From positions 1,247,501 to 1,311,500 of the forward strand of contig NC_134645.1 in the NCBI RefSeq assembly GCF_030463565.1: 64,000 nt of DNA, in the 5' to 3' direction. Shown in pieces: positions 29,401 through 42,028 of this stretch (its first letter is position 1; each line of letters opens with the position of its first letter). The stretch is from Pelecanus crispus (taxonomy: Eukaryota > Chordata > Aves > Pelecaniformes > Pelecanidae). A model generated the notes under the pieces. The model made no database searches. It was not told the origin of the DNA and saw only the letters and a program-made list of their open reading frames with translations. The position numbers were made by a program, and so were the translations under genes.

Positions 29401-32180
29401 CAGGGTACAAGGCTCATTGCGTCGGTTTGCGGACGAAGGAACCGAGGTCCGGAGAAGTCGGGTTCCTTAGCAGGGCCAGGATGAGGCGATGCTCAAAATT
29501 CTGCCCTTTCCAGTGGGCTCTGCTGCTCCTGGAGGTGGCCAGCAAAAATACACACCTGTATCACTCCAGTTATAGGCGGCACCCTTCCCCTGGGGCTAGC
29601 AACACCTTGCAATTTGCGGAATATTTATAATCAATGCACCACAGAGTGAAGGAAATCCTGCGATGGCTCAAGGCACAGCAGCACCGTGATCCAGCTGAAG
29701 CCATTTGGTTAAAAGAAAAAAAAAAAAAAAAAATTGCATTTCCTTTGACTCACAGGCACCAAACCGCGCAGCAGCTGGTGCAGGGGAACGCTCCCGGCTC
29801 TGCTTTCGGCCGCGGGGTTTTACCCCTCTCCTTGCACCACCTCTCCTTGACCACCAGCCCAGCTGCTCCAACTCACTAACCCAGCAGAAGATCCACCTTT
29901 TCCTGGCGGGGTTTGTTTTCCGCTGGATCAGTGAGTTGAACCGGCTCACGGAGGAGCATCGGAGCAGCCGCAGGAGCATGCCGCAGGGACCGGCGCGGGA
30001 TCTTCCCCCGCCAAACGGAGCTGCATTGCACGCGTCCACCTTCTGCAAGCGCAGGTGGCTAAGCCCCTGGGCTCAGAAGGGCTTGCGGCTTGGAGGTACC
30101 ACACTGCAGGGCTCGACGAGGTGAAAAAAAGGAAAAAAAGCTATTTTGAGAGTTGCCCGCTCTCCCGACCCCCTGGCAGGGGATGCTCTGCAGGGACAGC
30201 GGGAGGGCGGGCACCCCTGGACCGCAACATCCCCACTGCGGAGGTGCGGAATGCCGTGTAAAATGCTGAATATCAAGTGAGGAGAGGAAATAAGGAGGAG
30301 AGGGCACCTTCCCTGCCTTCCTGACTGGCACAGGGATGCCGAGAAGCGACTAGGGGGGCCTGGTGACATCCGACGCTGCCACAGCTGTTTGCTTGAGCAA
30401 ACAGCAGCCGAGCCTTAGGGCCTCTTTCTGCTGGCCCAGCTGCCAGACCTCGCTCCGACTTCAGGCAGGAAAAAACATTTCCTCAGGTAGGGCATTAACT
30501 ATGCGATTGAACTAGGGAGCTATTTTTTTCTCCAGCTGTGCATACAGTAAGTAAAGCCAGCGAGTCAATGGGTGCTAAGCTCGCACTTCAACACTAAGCC
30601 CGTGCCACGGTGGATTTAAGCGTGTTCCCAGGCTCTCCATGGAGCGCACGACCAGACCCGGGCAGGGCACTTGCAGATGCACGAGCATCCCACCAGGAAA
30701 GCAAAGGGGATGCCCCCTCCAGCCCAGTTTGCATCATCTTAAACGATACGGAGAGTTCTTCTCCAACCTGCTCTCCTCACCACCGCAGGCGGGTAGGAGG
30801 CAGAGCCGAATGCAGAAAAAACAGGTTTAAAGGCAGCATTTACGCTGCTTGGGGGGAAAAAAAAAAAAATAGCTTGTGAAAAACTTCTGAAACTGTGGCC
30901 AGCTTGCAAGCAGACAATTAGAAACGGTGCTCAGCAGCGCTCGGGGCTAAGCCTGTGCTAAAGCACGGAGGGCAATAAACACGCTGCTGCGAGAAAAAAA
31001 AAAATTATATATTTTTTTCCAGTGTTTGTCCGAGCAAACAGAAGCTATTTGCAAATGGTTTTGAGGTGGTAGCGGCCTTCCTCTGCGAGTGCCAGAGACT
31101 CGAGAAAGCGCAGGGGGTGTTTCCTCACCCAGTGCAAACAGGGAGATGCACAGCCGGCCCGTGCTCCGGGCACCCCGGCAGCCTCTCCTCCCCTCGGCAG
31201 GTGATCCGGGCCGTGCCGCCTGCGGGGAAGGGTGGCATTGGGGGGAGCCCGTCAGTCTGACCATGCAAAAAAAAAAAAAAAAACCACCAAAAAAAAACCA
31301 CCCCACCAAACCAAAAGCAGCACCCCAATGCAAGGAGGGGGCGGTGTGGGTGCACAGCCCCAGCTTTCCAGCAAGGGTGCATCCCTGCAACCAGGAGACC
31401 CCCCCCCCCCCCCCCAAGCCAGCCCGGGGACATTTCTGGGCATCAGAGCCCGTCCCTGTGGCCAGCAGCCGCCGCAGAGCTGGCCCACCCTGACGGGGGG
31501 ACCACGGGCAGGGCGAGATGCTTTCCGGCTCTCTGGTTTCCTCCAGCCGGAGCGTGCCTGGGCAGAGCTGCTCTGCAAGGGGAGCAGCTCCAGGTTTTCT
31601 ATTTATGGGCTCTATTCATCCCCAGCCGGGTTTCGGCGGTGCCCTGCCATAAAAGTTGCCTGCTTCTCTGTCTTGGCAGCCAGGAAACCTTAGCCAGCTT
31701 GAGGAGACCATAGGAAATGGCAAAGCCTCAGGCTCCGGCTCTCCAAAATAAGGTGCAGCTAAATTAATATGGTGTGAGTGACTGGCAAAGTGATGTCACC
31801 CCGGCCTTACAGTGAGCGGCGGGGGGGATAAATGCATGCCTCTGTCCTGATTTCATCCCACTCTTCCCAGAAATGCCCCAGGCTGAGCTGGGGGAAAGGC
31901 ACCGCAAAAAGCTGCGGCTCAAGACGGAGAAGGCACGCGCCCAGGGACACGTTGGGGCATAGTAAGGGGATTTAGCACCAAGCCATCGCTGCCTTTTTGT
32001 CACGACGGGAAGGGAAATCCTCCTCTTTCTTTTTTTGTACTAACAAGAGGAAACTCTCGCACTACGACCAGGGGCTCCAAGAACCATCCCCATCGTTTCC
32101 AGTGAGGCACTTCAGAGAACCAGGAGATGTGGTGACCACAAGCACCTTTTGAGTTTCACCCGCTTTCGGCGCTTTCCCCT
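29401..32180. other. Intergenic, no gene recognised
   Basis: Single-copy DNA with A runs (29715-29733, 30857-30869, 31266-31282) and a C run (31400-31416). A weak SINE-like stretch (gaaggaaccgaggtccgg) lies at about 29436. No gene seen. Confidence 0.35.
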
Positions 32181-32480
32181 TTCTATTGGTTTTGTCCACA
32201 GCTAAAGGGAGAAACCACAAATATAACTCCCATCAGGAAGGAAAGCGCCATGTCCCTTGCACATCAGCATTTGGAACAAATACCGAAGGCACTGTGGCTT
32301 CCGAGCGCTCATTTGGCTGCTGTATTTCTGCGTAGCACGGCTCGCTGCAATTTCCATCAGAAATTCAAACTCATCCATTACCACGTCTGCATCTAATCTA
32401 GCAGGATTTAGACAAATTCCACCGCGCTATTTAAATATTAATTAAGATTTCTCACCCGGCGCATCCCGCATATCCTTTCA
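32181..32480. other. AT-balanced island, possible conserved element
   Basis: Contains catcagcatttggaac, gcaatttccatcag, catctaatctagcagg and ctatttaaatattaattaag. Single-copy, no coding signature. Weak candidate. Confidence 0.2.
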
Positions 32481-34075
32481 AACAGCTTTCATCCCTCCAA
32501 ATCTGGGAGACGGTTTCCGAGTTGGTTTATGGCAAACAGGCAGGGGCTGGCAGGCGCCGGGGGATGAACGGCAGCCTGGCTGCCTCGCCATCCCCCCGGC
32601 CCCTCGAGAGCGGAGGAGCCTGGCAAAGCCCTCACCGCGGGGATGGGACCAGAGCAGGGCGATGGGTCATGAGCCGAATTACTCCCTCAGCTCCCTGGGT
32701 TAATAGGTTGGTCCAGTCTTGGGTGATCCGGGGTTAAGGGGCTCCCTCCTATTGCTGGAGCTCGGATAAATCCGGCTTTTTGCTCTTGCTGCTCTGTCTC
32801 GCGTGGCCAAGCACACGCAACTCAGCCATTCCGCCCGCTGGGTGCCTCTTCTTGCTTTAAGTTTGGGCAATACACCTCTAGGCACCAGCCTTGCAAACCC
32901 CCGGGGTGCGAGTGGCACAAGGGTCCCCTCCCGCTCAGCACCACGCCTCTGCCCCCTCCCCACTTTGCCAGGGTAGTTTCCCTGCAAGCTTTATTCAGCA
33001 GCAGCGCTCCACGCACCAACCGGAATATTTATGCCAAGAAAGCCAAGATTTGGGCGCAGAGAGAGAACTCATGCAGGGAAACCCGCGCTTTGACGCACGC
33101 AAATGAGAACTTGAGGGTAAGAGCGCGGGTCGAACTCAACAGCCCCGAGCGGGGCTTGAGGAAGAGGAAGGGGGGATGCGGAGCGGGCACCCCAGCGCCG
33201 TGCCTCCTGCAGCCCGTGCCACGTCTCCCAGCCCGCGGGGAGGACGTGAGAAGCATTGGGATGGAGCAGCGTGCTGAAAAGCTGGGTCAGACGGGGCGCA
33301 GCGAGCCGACCCTGGCCAGTGCTCGCTCCAAGACATGTCCTGTGTACCTTGGCCACGGCCCCAGCCCAAATTGGCGGCCGGACCCACGCCGCGGCCCCCC
33401 TCAGCAACAGCTTGCAAGGGGGAGGGTGTCCAGGATAATCGAGGTTCGGGGACACCCCTGCAGCCCTGGGGTTGTCCCCCACCCCGCGTACCCCGCGCCG
33501 GTGGCTCCCCCATCCCCAGGCTCCCGCGGAGGTGTGAATATTTGGAGGAGCAGACACAGGGGCATTGAGCGGGGCTGTGAAACACAGCAGTGTCTGCCAC
33601 GCTCCCGGCCGGCACCGCCGAGCTGCCAGCGCCCAGGAGCTGCCGGGACACCAGCCAGGGCAGGAATAAGTAACACCACTGTGGTTCCCCAGACCGTGTA
33701 AACAAATACCTGCTCAACCCAGCTCCCCGCCCGAGCTCCGCCGGCTGGCATCGGGGGGACGCGCAGAGCCCCCCGACTCCACCTCTCCCTCCGAGCAGGG
33801 GTAACGCCACCTCCGCACCCGCCGCGGAGGAGAAAAGCGTTGAGGTATGTGTATACCAGCCAGGTATTCTGGGGATAAACCAGCAGCAAAACACCCTGGA
33901 AGGTGGCAGCAACCTGCCTGCAAGCCAGGCTGAGGAGCAGGCAGCCGCATCCATCCCTCGCGCCGTCCAAGCGGGAGCCACGCAGGTAACGCGCCGCACG
34001 CTGACGGCGGGAGCAAGGGTCTCGGCGTGCACGCGTGAGCAGAAACACCACCACCCTTCATCTGGGCTCCCCCTC
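32481..34075. other. Intergenic, no gene recognised
   Basis: GC-moderate single-copy DNA. ORFs up to 298 aa lack recognisable domains. Confidence 0.35.
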
Positions 34076-34680
34076 TTTGTGCATTTTTTTTTAAGTGAAT
34101 ATCTTTAAAAAAAGCAAACCGCAATAAAGACCTTTTTCCCCATATCATTGGTATGGGGATGCACACGCCGAGGATCCTCCCAAAACACTTCCCTAGTAGC
34201 AAGGTGGCTCTTAAACGATGCAGAGTTCCTTTTTGTTGATGCCTTTATTCACCAAAACCAGTCATTTTTCTGAAAACTGTTTTTCCCCCATGAGGTAGCA
34301 GAAACCCCAAAGTTAAGAGGGACAGAAGTTTGGAGAGTTTAAAGATATTATTTGCTGGAAAACAAGGCGGCAGCAGCTGTGCTGAAGATGTCCGCAGGGT
34401 ACTGGCCATTAACCGAGTTGGTCAAAACCCTCCAGTTTTAGGAACAGTTTTCTGGCCAATCAAAGGTGCAGTTTTACCACATCTCCCAATAGCACAGTAT
34501 TTTAGGAGAGGAAAAGACATTTTAAAACTGGTCAGTACCTGCTTGTTTGGCATTTTGGAAGGATCCTATCCCGACGCTTCTTAAATAACTTTTCTTTACT
34601 GGAAATGACTTTCTGCTTTGAGATTGCGAGCAATGTTAAAAAAACCCCTAAAGCATAAAAATAAAATAACCGGGGAGTGC
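34076..34680. other. AT-balanced island, possible conserved element
   Basis: Contains aagtgaatatctttaaaa, gccattaaccgagttgg, agttttaccacatctccc and agcataaaaataaaataacc. No gene signature. Weak candidate only. Confidence 0.2.
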
Positions 34681-36235
34681 CAAACCCAACAGCTGACCGG
34701 AGCCAGGCTGCCGCTCTCCGCAGCCGTGTGGCTTGCGGGTGCCGCAGGGTTTCAGCCCCGCAGACGAAGCGGAGCACGCAAGCAAGGCTCCAAATGCACA
34801 GCAGCCCTGATAATTGTGGTCACGGCATGCGGGAAATTCCCTTGGCAAATATCGATACGCCTCCAGCTAGCCTCCCTCGCTTCGCTTGGCCAGCCAGGGT
34901 TGGAAACACACCTCTAAGCACCCAAAAATCCCGCTGCAGCCAGCCGGGGGGCTCGGTTTCCAGGCTGAGCTAACAGGAGAGGGCAGCAGATATTCACATT
35001 TCGGGCTCTCTGCAGGCAGCGCAGGCAGGGAAATGGGGGCAAGCAGGCAGGGAAATGGGGGCAGCTTTGCAAAACGCCAGAACCGCACGGATAAACGTAG
35101 CTCCATCACCCCGTAGCTGCCCTGTTTGCACACCGGCTGCTCCGCGAGCATGGGGACACGGACAGACGGACGGCCTCGCAGGTCTGTCCCGGGGTACAGA
35201 CCCCGACAGCCAGGTTGCACGGCAGGCAGCCGCCCCTCAAAACCAGGCACAGCTAGCAGAGGGGGGCTTGAATGCATGCGGCTGCCCTTTGCGGGGCAGC
35301 CACTCGGTCCCAGGGAGGGCACAAAGCTGTCCCCGATTCCGACTGTCCCCAGGAGGTGACACGAGGCCCAGGGAAGTCCCAAGCCGTCAAAAAGCCCCGT
35401 CCGAAGCAATTGCAGCTGCCTGGCTCAGAGGGTTTGCTGGAAGAAGGGAGCAGCACCACGCTTATTTTGCAAACCCGCTCATTTTGCAAACCCTTGGTGC
35501 CAACTGAAGCCTCACCTCCTCCAGCTGTTTGTCACCAGCCCTCAAGACCATGCAGTTGGGCAGCAAAGGTTGGTTAGCTGCGTTAGCAAAAACCTGGCTT
35601 AGCAAAAACCTGGCTTAGCAAAAACCTGGCAGCAGAAGCTGGGGCTGGATTTTGCAGCAGCAGGCAGTGGCAGCAGCTTCCCTGCCAGCGATTAAATGCG
35701 ATAAGAAGCACGAGCAGCGGTTGCTGCATCTCTCCCCTCACTTCATCAGCCATGTGGCTCCACTCAGCACCCTCTTCCTTTGGCACGGTCACAGGGAGCG
35801 CAGCAGGTTTTGGATAGAAAACACAGAATCCTAGCCTGGCCGCTACTAAGAACAGGCAGTGGTTGTCTGTAGGAGACCTGCATTTCCAAAACAATCCCAA
35901 AAGCATTTTTCTCTGCCCGTGAAATACCACATCAGCACCAGAAGCGCCACGGCAAGGTGCAGCCAGCCTTGCTTGTGCCCCGTGCTCCCCAGCTGCCGCG
36001 AAGGAAGGGAGGGCACAGGCCCACCCTCAGTGCTTGCCAGGCAGAGGGTGGAAAAGCCGCTTTGGGAGACGCTCAGCTCTGCCAAGGACAGGCACGAAAC
36101 AAAAGCCAGAGCAGCAGCTGGCAGAAAGCAAAGGGGCTTCATTGCAACGGCAGCGCTGCACCAGCTTGCGACAGCTCCATCAGCACTATGCCCAGCTATG
36201 CAAAGCAAGGGCCAAATCCTTCCTCCTATTAGGAA
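34681..36235. other. Intergenic with small direct repeats
   Basis: Two direct copies of aggcagggaaatgggggca near 35024-35063 and three copies of ttagcaaaaacctggc at 35583-35628. Otherwise single-copy DNA without a recognised gene. Confidence 0.4.
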
Positions 36236-36244
36236 ACAAGCCCC

Positions 36245-36312
36245 TAGCCTGAAGGCAAAAAGGGGAAGGGACTTCCCCAAGGTCACACAGGATTTCTCTG
36301 CAGCAGAGCACA
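36245..36312 (+). mobile_element. Possible MIR/CORE-SINE remnant
   Basis: The words aagggacttccccaaggtca and cacacagg, followed by a gcagagc-like word, match the well-known central motif of MIR-type CORE-SINEs (gacttgcccaaggtcacaca). MIR remnants are rare but present in birds. Too short for certainty. Confidence 0.35.
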
Positions 36313-39300
36313 GCCCCAAAGGCCTAGGCACCACAGCTCCCCAGAGCCCTTTAGCAGAAACCACTGGGGCAACAGAGCAGCAAGCAAGCCAGCGCTGCAA
36401 ACGCACTTCAGCAAGCTGGGGACAGAAGCACCCAGCAGCTTTGCCCCACAGCACCATCCCCACCACACCCCTGCTCTCACAGGACCACCCAAACCAGCCT
36501 GAGCCTCAAGCCAAGGAGCAACACGCTAACCCTAATCTGCTGGAGCTGCTCCCTGGGTGCACTTGGAGCCCAGTTGGCTGAGATTTGTAACAGCAAAAGA
36601 GCACAGCCAGCTCCCAGCTCCCCTCAGCCCTGCCAAGCAGGCACGCCCAGAGACCCACAAACCTCCCCAAACACTTACCTCCACCAAAAACACTCCCACC
36701 CCACAGGGAAGGGCCCTTTGCACCCTTTAAATGGGAGCTCCCCCTGACAGAAACCACCTGAGGAGTCCTCCTCTAGCCGTCAATCAGCCCCCAGCTGTGC
36801 CCCCTGCCATCCCCAGCCTCCCCTGCTCTCCTCCCCCCTGGGGCTGCCCCCTTGGCTGTGCATTTGGGGTCCAGCCCCTACGGCAGGGGAGCAGTGCAGG
36901 GCTGCGGCGCGCACGGCACGCAAACCCAGGCTACGGAGGGCGAAACCAGCCCCTTCCCTAACGCTGGGGCAGAGGGCGGACCAGATACCGCTTAAAAACC
37001 AGGACTACTTCCTCGCAATTTGTTGACTTGCAGGTTTCCTACAAACACCAGGTGGTGCAGATCTTAAAAAACCCCAAACGGGCGATGCCAAGGTCCATGG
37101 CTCAGCTGGGACTTGGAGCATCCCGGGGCTCACTGGGATGCATGCAGCCCCTGCGAGCAAATCCAGCTTTTCCCTTTGCGCCGAAGCGGGCTCCGGGAGC
37201 TGGTTGGGGTGTTCTGGGTGCGGCGGGGCAGTTCCCCGAGGGTGGAGTTTGGGGGGAATTTAAAGATTCAGCTCAAGGACGTTTCTATGAAGCAGGTAGA
37301 AAGCAGAAGTTTCCGAAGCACTGCAAAATGGGGATAGATTTCCTTTTCCCTGCCAAATCCTGATTCTAATAATGTTATTATTATGCTGTAATAGCTCAAA
37401 AAAAAAAAAAAAAAAAAAAACACCCCAAACCAACCTTAATTCTTGTGAATTTGGAAGAACTGAGGCAATTCCTCAGCGTTGCTAGAGGCAGTGGTACAGT
37501 GTAGAGGGAGACCCTACGCAAGGTTGTTCCCCTCGCTGACAGGCTAAAAAAAAAGGGAGAGGGAGGCACGGTGGCCGGGGGGGCTGCGAAGGGTGTCGGT
37601 GACGGGGAGCAGCCCCGGCAAGGGGCTCGGCGTCCCCCGTCCCTCGGAGGGGACAGAAAGGAGGGGACGCGATGGGGGGGGGGGGGGGGGCATTTCACGG
37701 TCCCGTGAACCGCGCTGGCAGCGGAGCCGATGCGACGTGTTTGCACCAGGATGTTTTACTAATGAGAAACATCTTGCTGACTGCCAGGAACTGTTCTGAA
37801 TCAGCTGAAATTTTTCAGGCTTTTTGATAACTCGAAACTATTTGGGAGGGAGGGCGGCCCTGGGTCCCGTCCAGTTCCCCCCTTCTCCCCCCAGCAAGAG
37901 GAAGGTACTTCGCCCTGTTTAGCAGATCAAGCATTTTTTCAGTCATTGAACCCTGGGTTTGTTCTTTCCAGTTTGGCTGGGAAGGCATAAATGCTGTCAG
38001 AAATCTGAAATACAAGCCGGAGGCTTGTCTTTTTTTTTTTTTTTTTTTTTTTTGACACAAAATAACTCGCGCTGCTTTTCCGCTACCCTGAGGTTCAAAC
38101 CCTCCTCCCACAAACGTGGCTGTGGGGATGATCTGGGGTTTGTTCTGGGGGGGGAGAAAATGGTTTGCAGCCTCTGCAGGGTCCTGCCGTGGAGCTGGCG
38201 GGTTTGCTGCCATCCCCCACCTGAAAGGAGGGATGTGATTTTTTTTTTTTTCTTTTTTTGTGGTCCCTCCAGCTCCGACGGAGACGGACAGGCAGGGCAA
38301 AGATGCGTTGGCTTCATTCTTCTGAGCTGGAGGGTTGCTAAAATGAACTCAAACCGTCTGTCCAAATTAGCCTTTCAGGATGAGGTCTTACAAATTCGCC
38401 AGGGCTTATTTATTTCTTTGTAATTCCGAGCAAACTCAGCATGAAAAGAAAGAAATTGGATCCGCTGCCGAGGAGAATACAGGAAGGGCGAGGACGCGGG
38501 CACGACAGGGGCAGCTCTAGGAAATACTTTTTGCAAACAGTTTATTCGCTTAAAAACGTGTGTGTTGGCCAACAGCAAACAGGGAGCGAAACTCGGATCC
38601 TGGCGGTACCTAGGTGCCGAGGAAGATTTTGTGACCTGGACTTGGAGGCTTTTAACAGGGCACATCCTTAGCCTGGGCACCGCCTGCTTTGGCAGAGCCT
38701 CCCTGGGTTTTCTTCGCAGCCACGAAAGGAGGAGACCCACGTTTTATTGCCACGCTATCGCAGCAAAGCTGGGGTGCTGGCGTGCGACTGGAAGGAGAGG
38801 AGCAGCTCCTGAGCCCCACGCCAAGAGCTGCTGCTCCGTGGGGAGACGCGGAGGCTGCCCAGGGTGAGGAACCCGCTGCAAGCCAAAGACGCCCGTAGCA
38901 CAGACTGGTAGCAAAGCAGTTATTCCCTGGCTACTTATTTTCGGGAATTTTCCCAGCGTTAGAAAACATCTTCAGGGTTGCCCGGGTAAACTCGTTGCCA
39001 ACTGATTCAGGGAAAAGGCAAACGCTCCCTTGGCTCCATCGCAAAATGGTGAACGAGCCCACAGCTCCCCAGGGCTGCAGCTGGGGACGGCGGCCACGGC
39101 TCCAGCTCTGCTGCGTTCGATGCGCCAACGCCGCAAGAAATGGGGGCGAGCATCCTCCCCCCTTAACGCAGCACCCAGGCGCAGAGCATCGCTTTCAGGA
39201 GGGGTCGCAAGGCGGTGCCAAGACGCCCTGAAGCAGCCGTGGCATCCGAGGGTGCTCCTGGGGAAGGTCGGGCTCCGTTTGGGCCAGCAAGGGAAGCAGA

Positions 39301-41331
39301 GCGCGGCGGAGGGAATCCCCAGCTCTCAGCAAAAGCAGGTCCTCGGCGGCTGCTGTCATTTCTAAAATGACATCCCTGCAGGCACAGAGGAGGGAGCGGG
39401 CGGCGGGGAGCCGGGAGGCGAAGGCAGGGAGGAAATCTGGCTCTGCAAAGTCGGGATGCGAGCACGTGCCTTCTCCAGCCCGAAAACAGCTCTTGTGCAA
39501 GGCACCGCTGGGGATTTGTGGTCCTGGGCTGGTGGAGGAGACTCCCAGATTCTGCTGGAGATAGTCTTCAGCGGAAAGGATAACAAAAAGCAATCCGGAG
39601 TTTGTACGGAAAAGCGAGGGCTTGTCCTAGCTCTGCAGGTCACAGCAGGGACCAAACCCACGAGGTCATTGCTTGGGAGAAATCTTTGTCACTGGGCCAG
39701 GGTGAGCCCTGGGGAGATGCTCTAGCACTGGAAGCGTTCGTCCCAGCCTGCTAAAGCTTGCCTGGCCCTGAGAAAGAGCAAAAGGAGGGACCCCGCCGCC
39801 CATTTCTGACCTAAAACACCCCATCTCCGCTCTCAGCTGGAAGAAAACGATGCCTGCCCTAAGGCTGCTGGTGCTCGTGCTGCTATCGCAATATTCCAGC
39901 GGTTCAGATAAGAGCCGGGGCCAGAGCAGGCGGAGGTGCAGAATTCAGCCCCGCACCGAGCTGCAGCTCCGGGGAGCAAATCAGCCAGGGCGTCTTTAAA
40001 CGTGAAAAATTAAAAAAAAAAAATCACTGAATAATTAAAAAATATATTCAGCCCGTTTTTCCACATTTTCTACACCCATTTTTCCCACCAGCGAGTCCTC
40101 GCGGCTTCCTAAAGCAGCATTCCTGAAGGACGCGGCTTTTCGGCACGAAGCAGGGAATAGAGCAGCTGCCGTTGGATGGCCCCAAGCATCGATGGGGAAC
40201 CGGGCACCCGAAATCTCAGCGCGTCCCCGCACCCTCCGTCTCGCTGCCCCTTCCTTCGTGCAGCAAGATGCCAGAGGGGAGGAAGGCCGCCGGCGGGCTG
40301 GGGTCTCGCTGGCTCCAGCACTCGGCACAAATTAATAGCAGAGCAACTGCAGGGAGGCACAATTTTGTAGTAATTTATTTGGTTTTAAGGGCCTAATAGC
40401 TTCCAGCTGGCAATTTGTAAATGAACTGGCTCTTCGCAAAAACCTGAAAATGAAGCATTTGACACCGAACCCTGTTTTGCTAAGCCGGGAATTTAATACT
40501 TGTGCCTCGGCAGAGGGAAGGGAAACGCAGCGGGGAGACCAGAGGAAGGGAGAAACCTCTTTGCAACACGTATTAAAAAACCTCTTTAGGATGGGGAGTA
40601 GCCGGGCATGTCTGCGCCCAGCCCACGGACCTCAGCGCTGACGGACCCAACCTCATTAGCAATTACACCCCAACACGTCACCCGTGGCCGCTGTGATGGA
40701 GAAGACCTCCGCGTACCAGCAGACACCCCCGCGACGCTGAATTACCGCGGCTGCTGCAACCGGAGCGCTCAACCCCCCCCCCCAAAACACAGCAGCCCCC
40801 CGTTTGTGCGGTGGGACGCCGTTCCCATGCTGTGGGAGAGGGGAGCTGCAGGATCCAACGGGAATTCCTCCTTGCTCGTGTCGCTCGGGCTCAGGGCGCT
40901 GTTGCTTTTTTTCCAGCGATGCCATCAGTTGCCTGGGCTGAAGCATCACTGAGCAAGCGCGGCCCCATCCGCAGGGACGCAGAGCGTGGCCGATGCGAGC
41001 CGAGGGGCGAGCTGTGCTCTCCCGGAAACTTAGAGCACTGAAAATAAAAGCCGCCTTTGTTATTTCAGGGAAGGAGCGGAGAGAAATAATAATTTTCTCC
41101 TAAAACTCACGTCTCGGTAAAAAGTGCAGTGGTACGGATGTGCTCGGTTAACCGCTGCGGCAGAAACACTTGCAGCGAGGCTGAAATATTGGCCCCTCTG
41201 GAAAAAAAAGAGACTTTGGTGCACGAAGGGAGCGTCCCAACGTGTCATACTCGCTCTGGAATTTGGGCGTTCTTCGGAAAAAGCAAGGTTGCAGGAAATG
41301 GCGAAGCAAAAAGCAAGCCCCGCATCCAGCG
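36313..41331. other. Intergenic, no gene recognised
   Basis: About 5 kb of single-copy DNA with A, T and G homopolymers (37397-37420 A, 37674-37690 G, 38031-38053 T, 38239-38257 T). No ORF with recognisable homology, no RNA gene and no CR1/LTR. Confidence 0.35.
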
Positions 41332-42028
41332 TGGGGTGCGGGCAGCGGGATGCCGGCAGTGCGGCTCTTTGGGGTGCGGGCAGCGGGATGCCGGCAGCGG
41401 GATGCCGGCAGTGCGGCTCTTTGGGGTGCGGGCAGTGGGATGCAGGCAGCGGGATGCTGGCAGTGCAGCTCTTTGGGGTGCGGGCAGCGGGATGCAGGCA
41501 GCGGGATGCCAGCAGTGCGGCTCTTTGGGGTGCGGGCAGCGGGATGCCGGCAGTGCAGCTCTTTGGGGTGCGGGCAGTGGGATGCAGGCAGTGCAGCTCT
41601 TTGGGGTGCAGGCAGCGGGATGCAGGCAGCGGGATGCCGGCAGTGCGGCTCTTTGGGGGTGTGGACAGCAGGATGCCGGCAGTGTGGCTCTTTGGGGGTG
41701 CAGGCAGCGGGATGCAGGCAGTGCAGCTCTTTGAGGGTATGGGCAGCGGGATGCAGGCAGCGGGATGCCGGCAGTGCAGCTCTTTGGGGGTGCGGGCAGC
41801 GGGATGCCGGCAGCGCGGCTCTTTGGGGGTGCGGGCAGCGGGATGCCGGCAGTGCAGCTCTTTGGGGGTGCGGGCAGCGGGATGCCGGCAGCGCGGCTCT
41901 TTGGGGGTGCGGGCAGCGGGATGCCGGCAGTGCAGCTCTTTGGGGGTGCGGGCAGCGGGATGCTGGCAGTGGAATGCCGGCAGTGCGGCTCTTTGGGGGT
42001 GCAGGCAGCGGGATGCCAGCAGCGGGGC
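41332..42028. repeat. Minisatellite, 38-bp unit with optional 14-bp module
   Basis: Units contain ggggtgcgggcagcgggatg, ccggcagtgc and ggctcttt (38-39 bp). In several copies an extra cgggatgccggcag (14 bp) is inserted in tandem. About 17 copies. Overlapping ORFs (Gly/Ala/Ser/Arg and Pro/Ala/Cys/His) are repeat translations. Confidence 0.94.
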
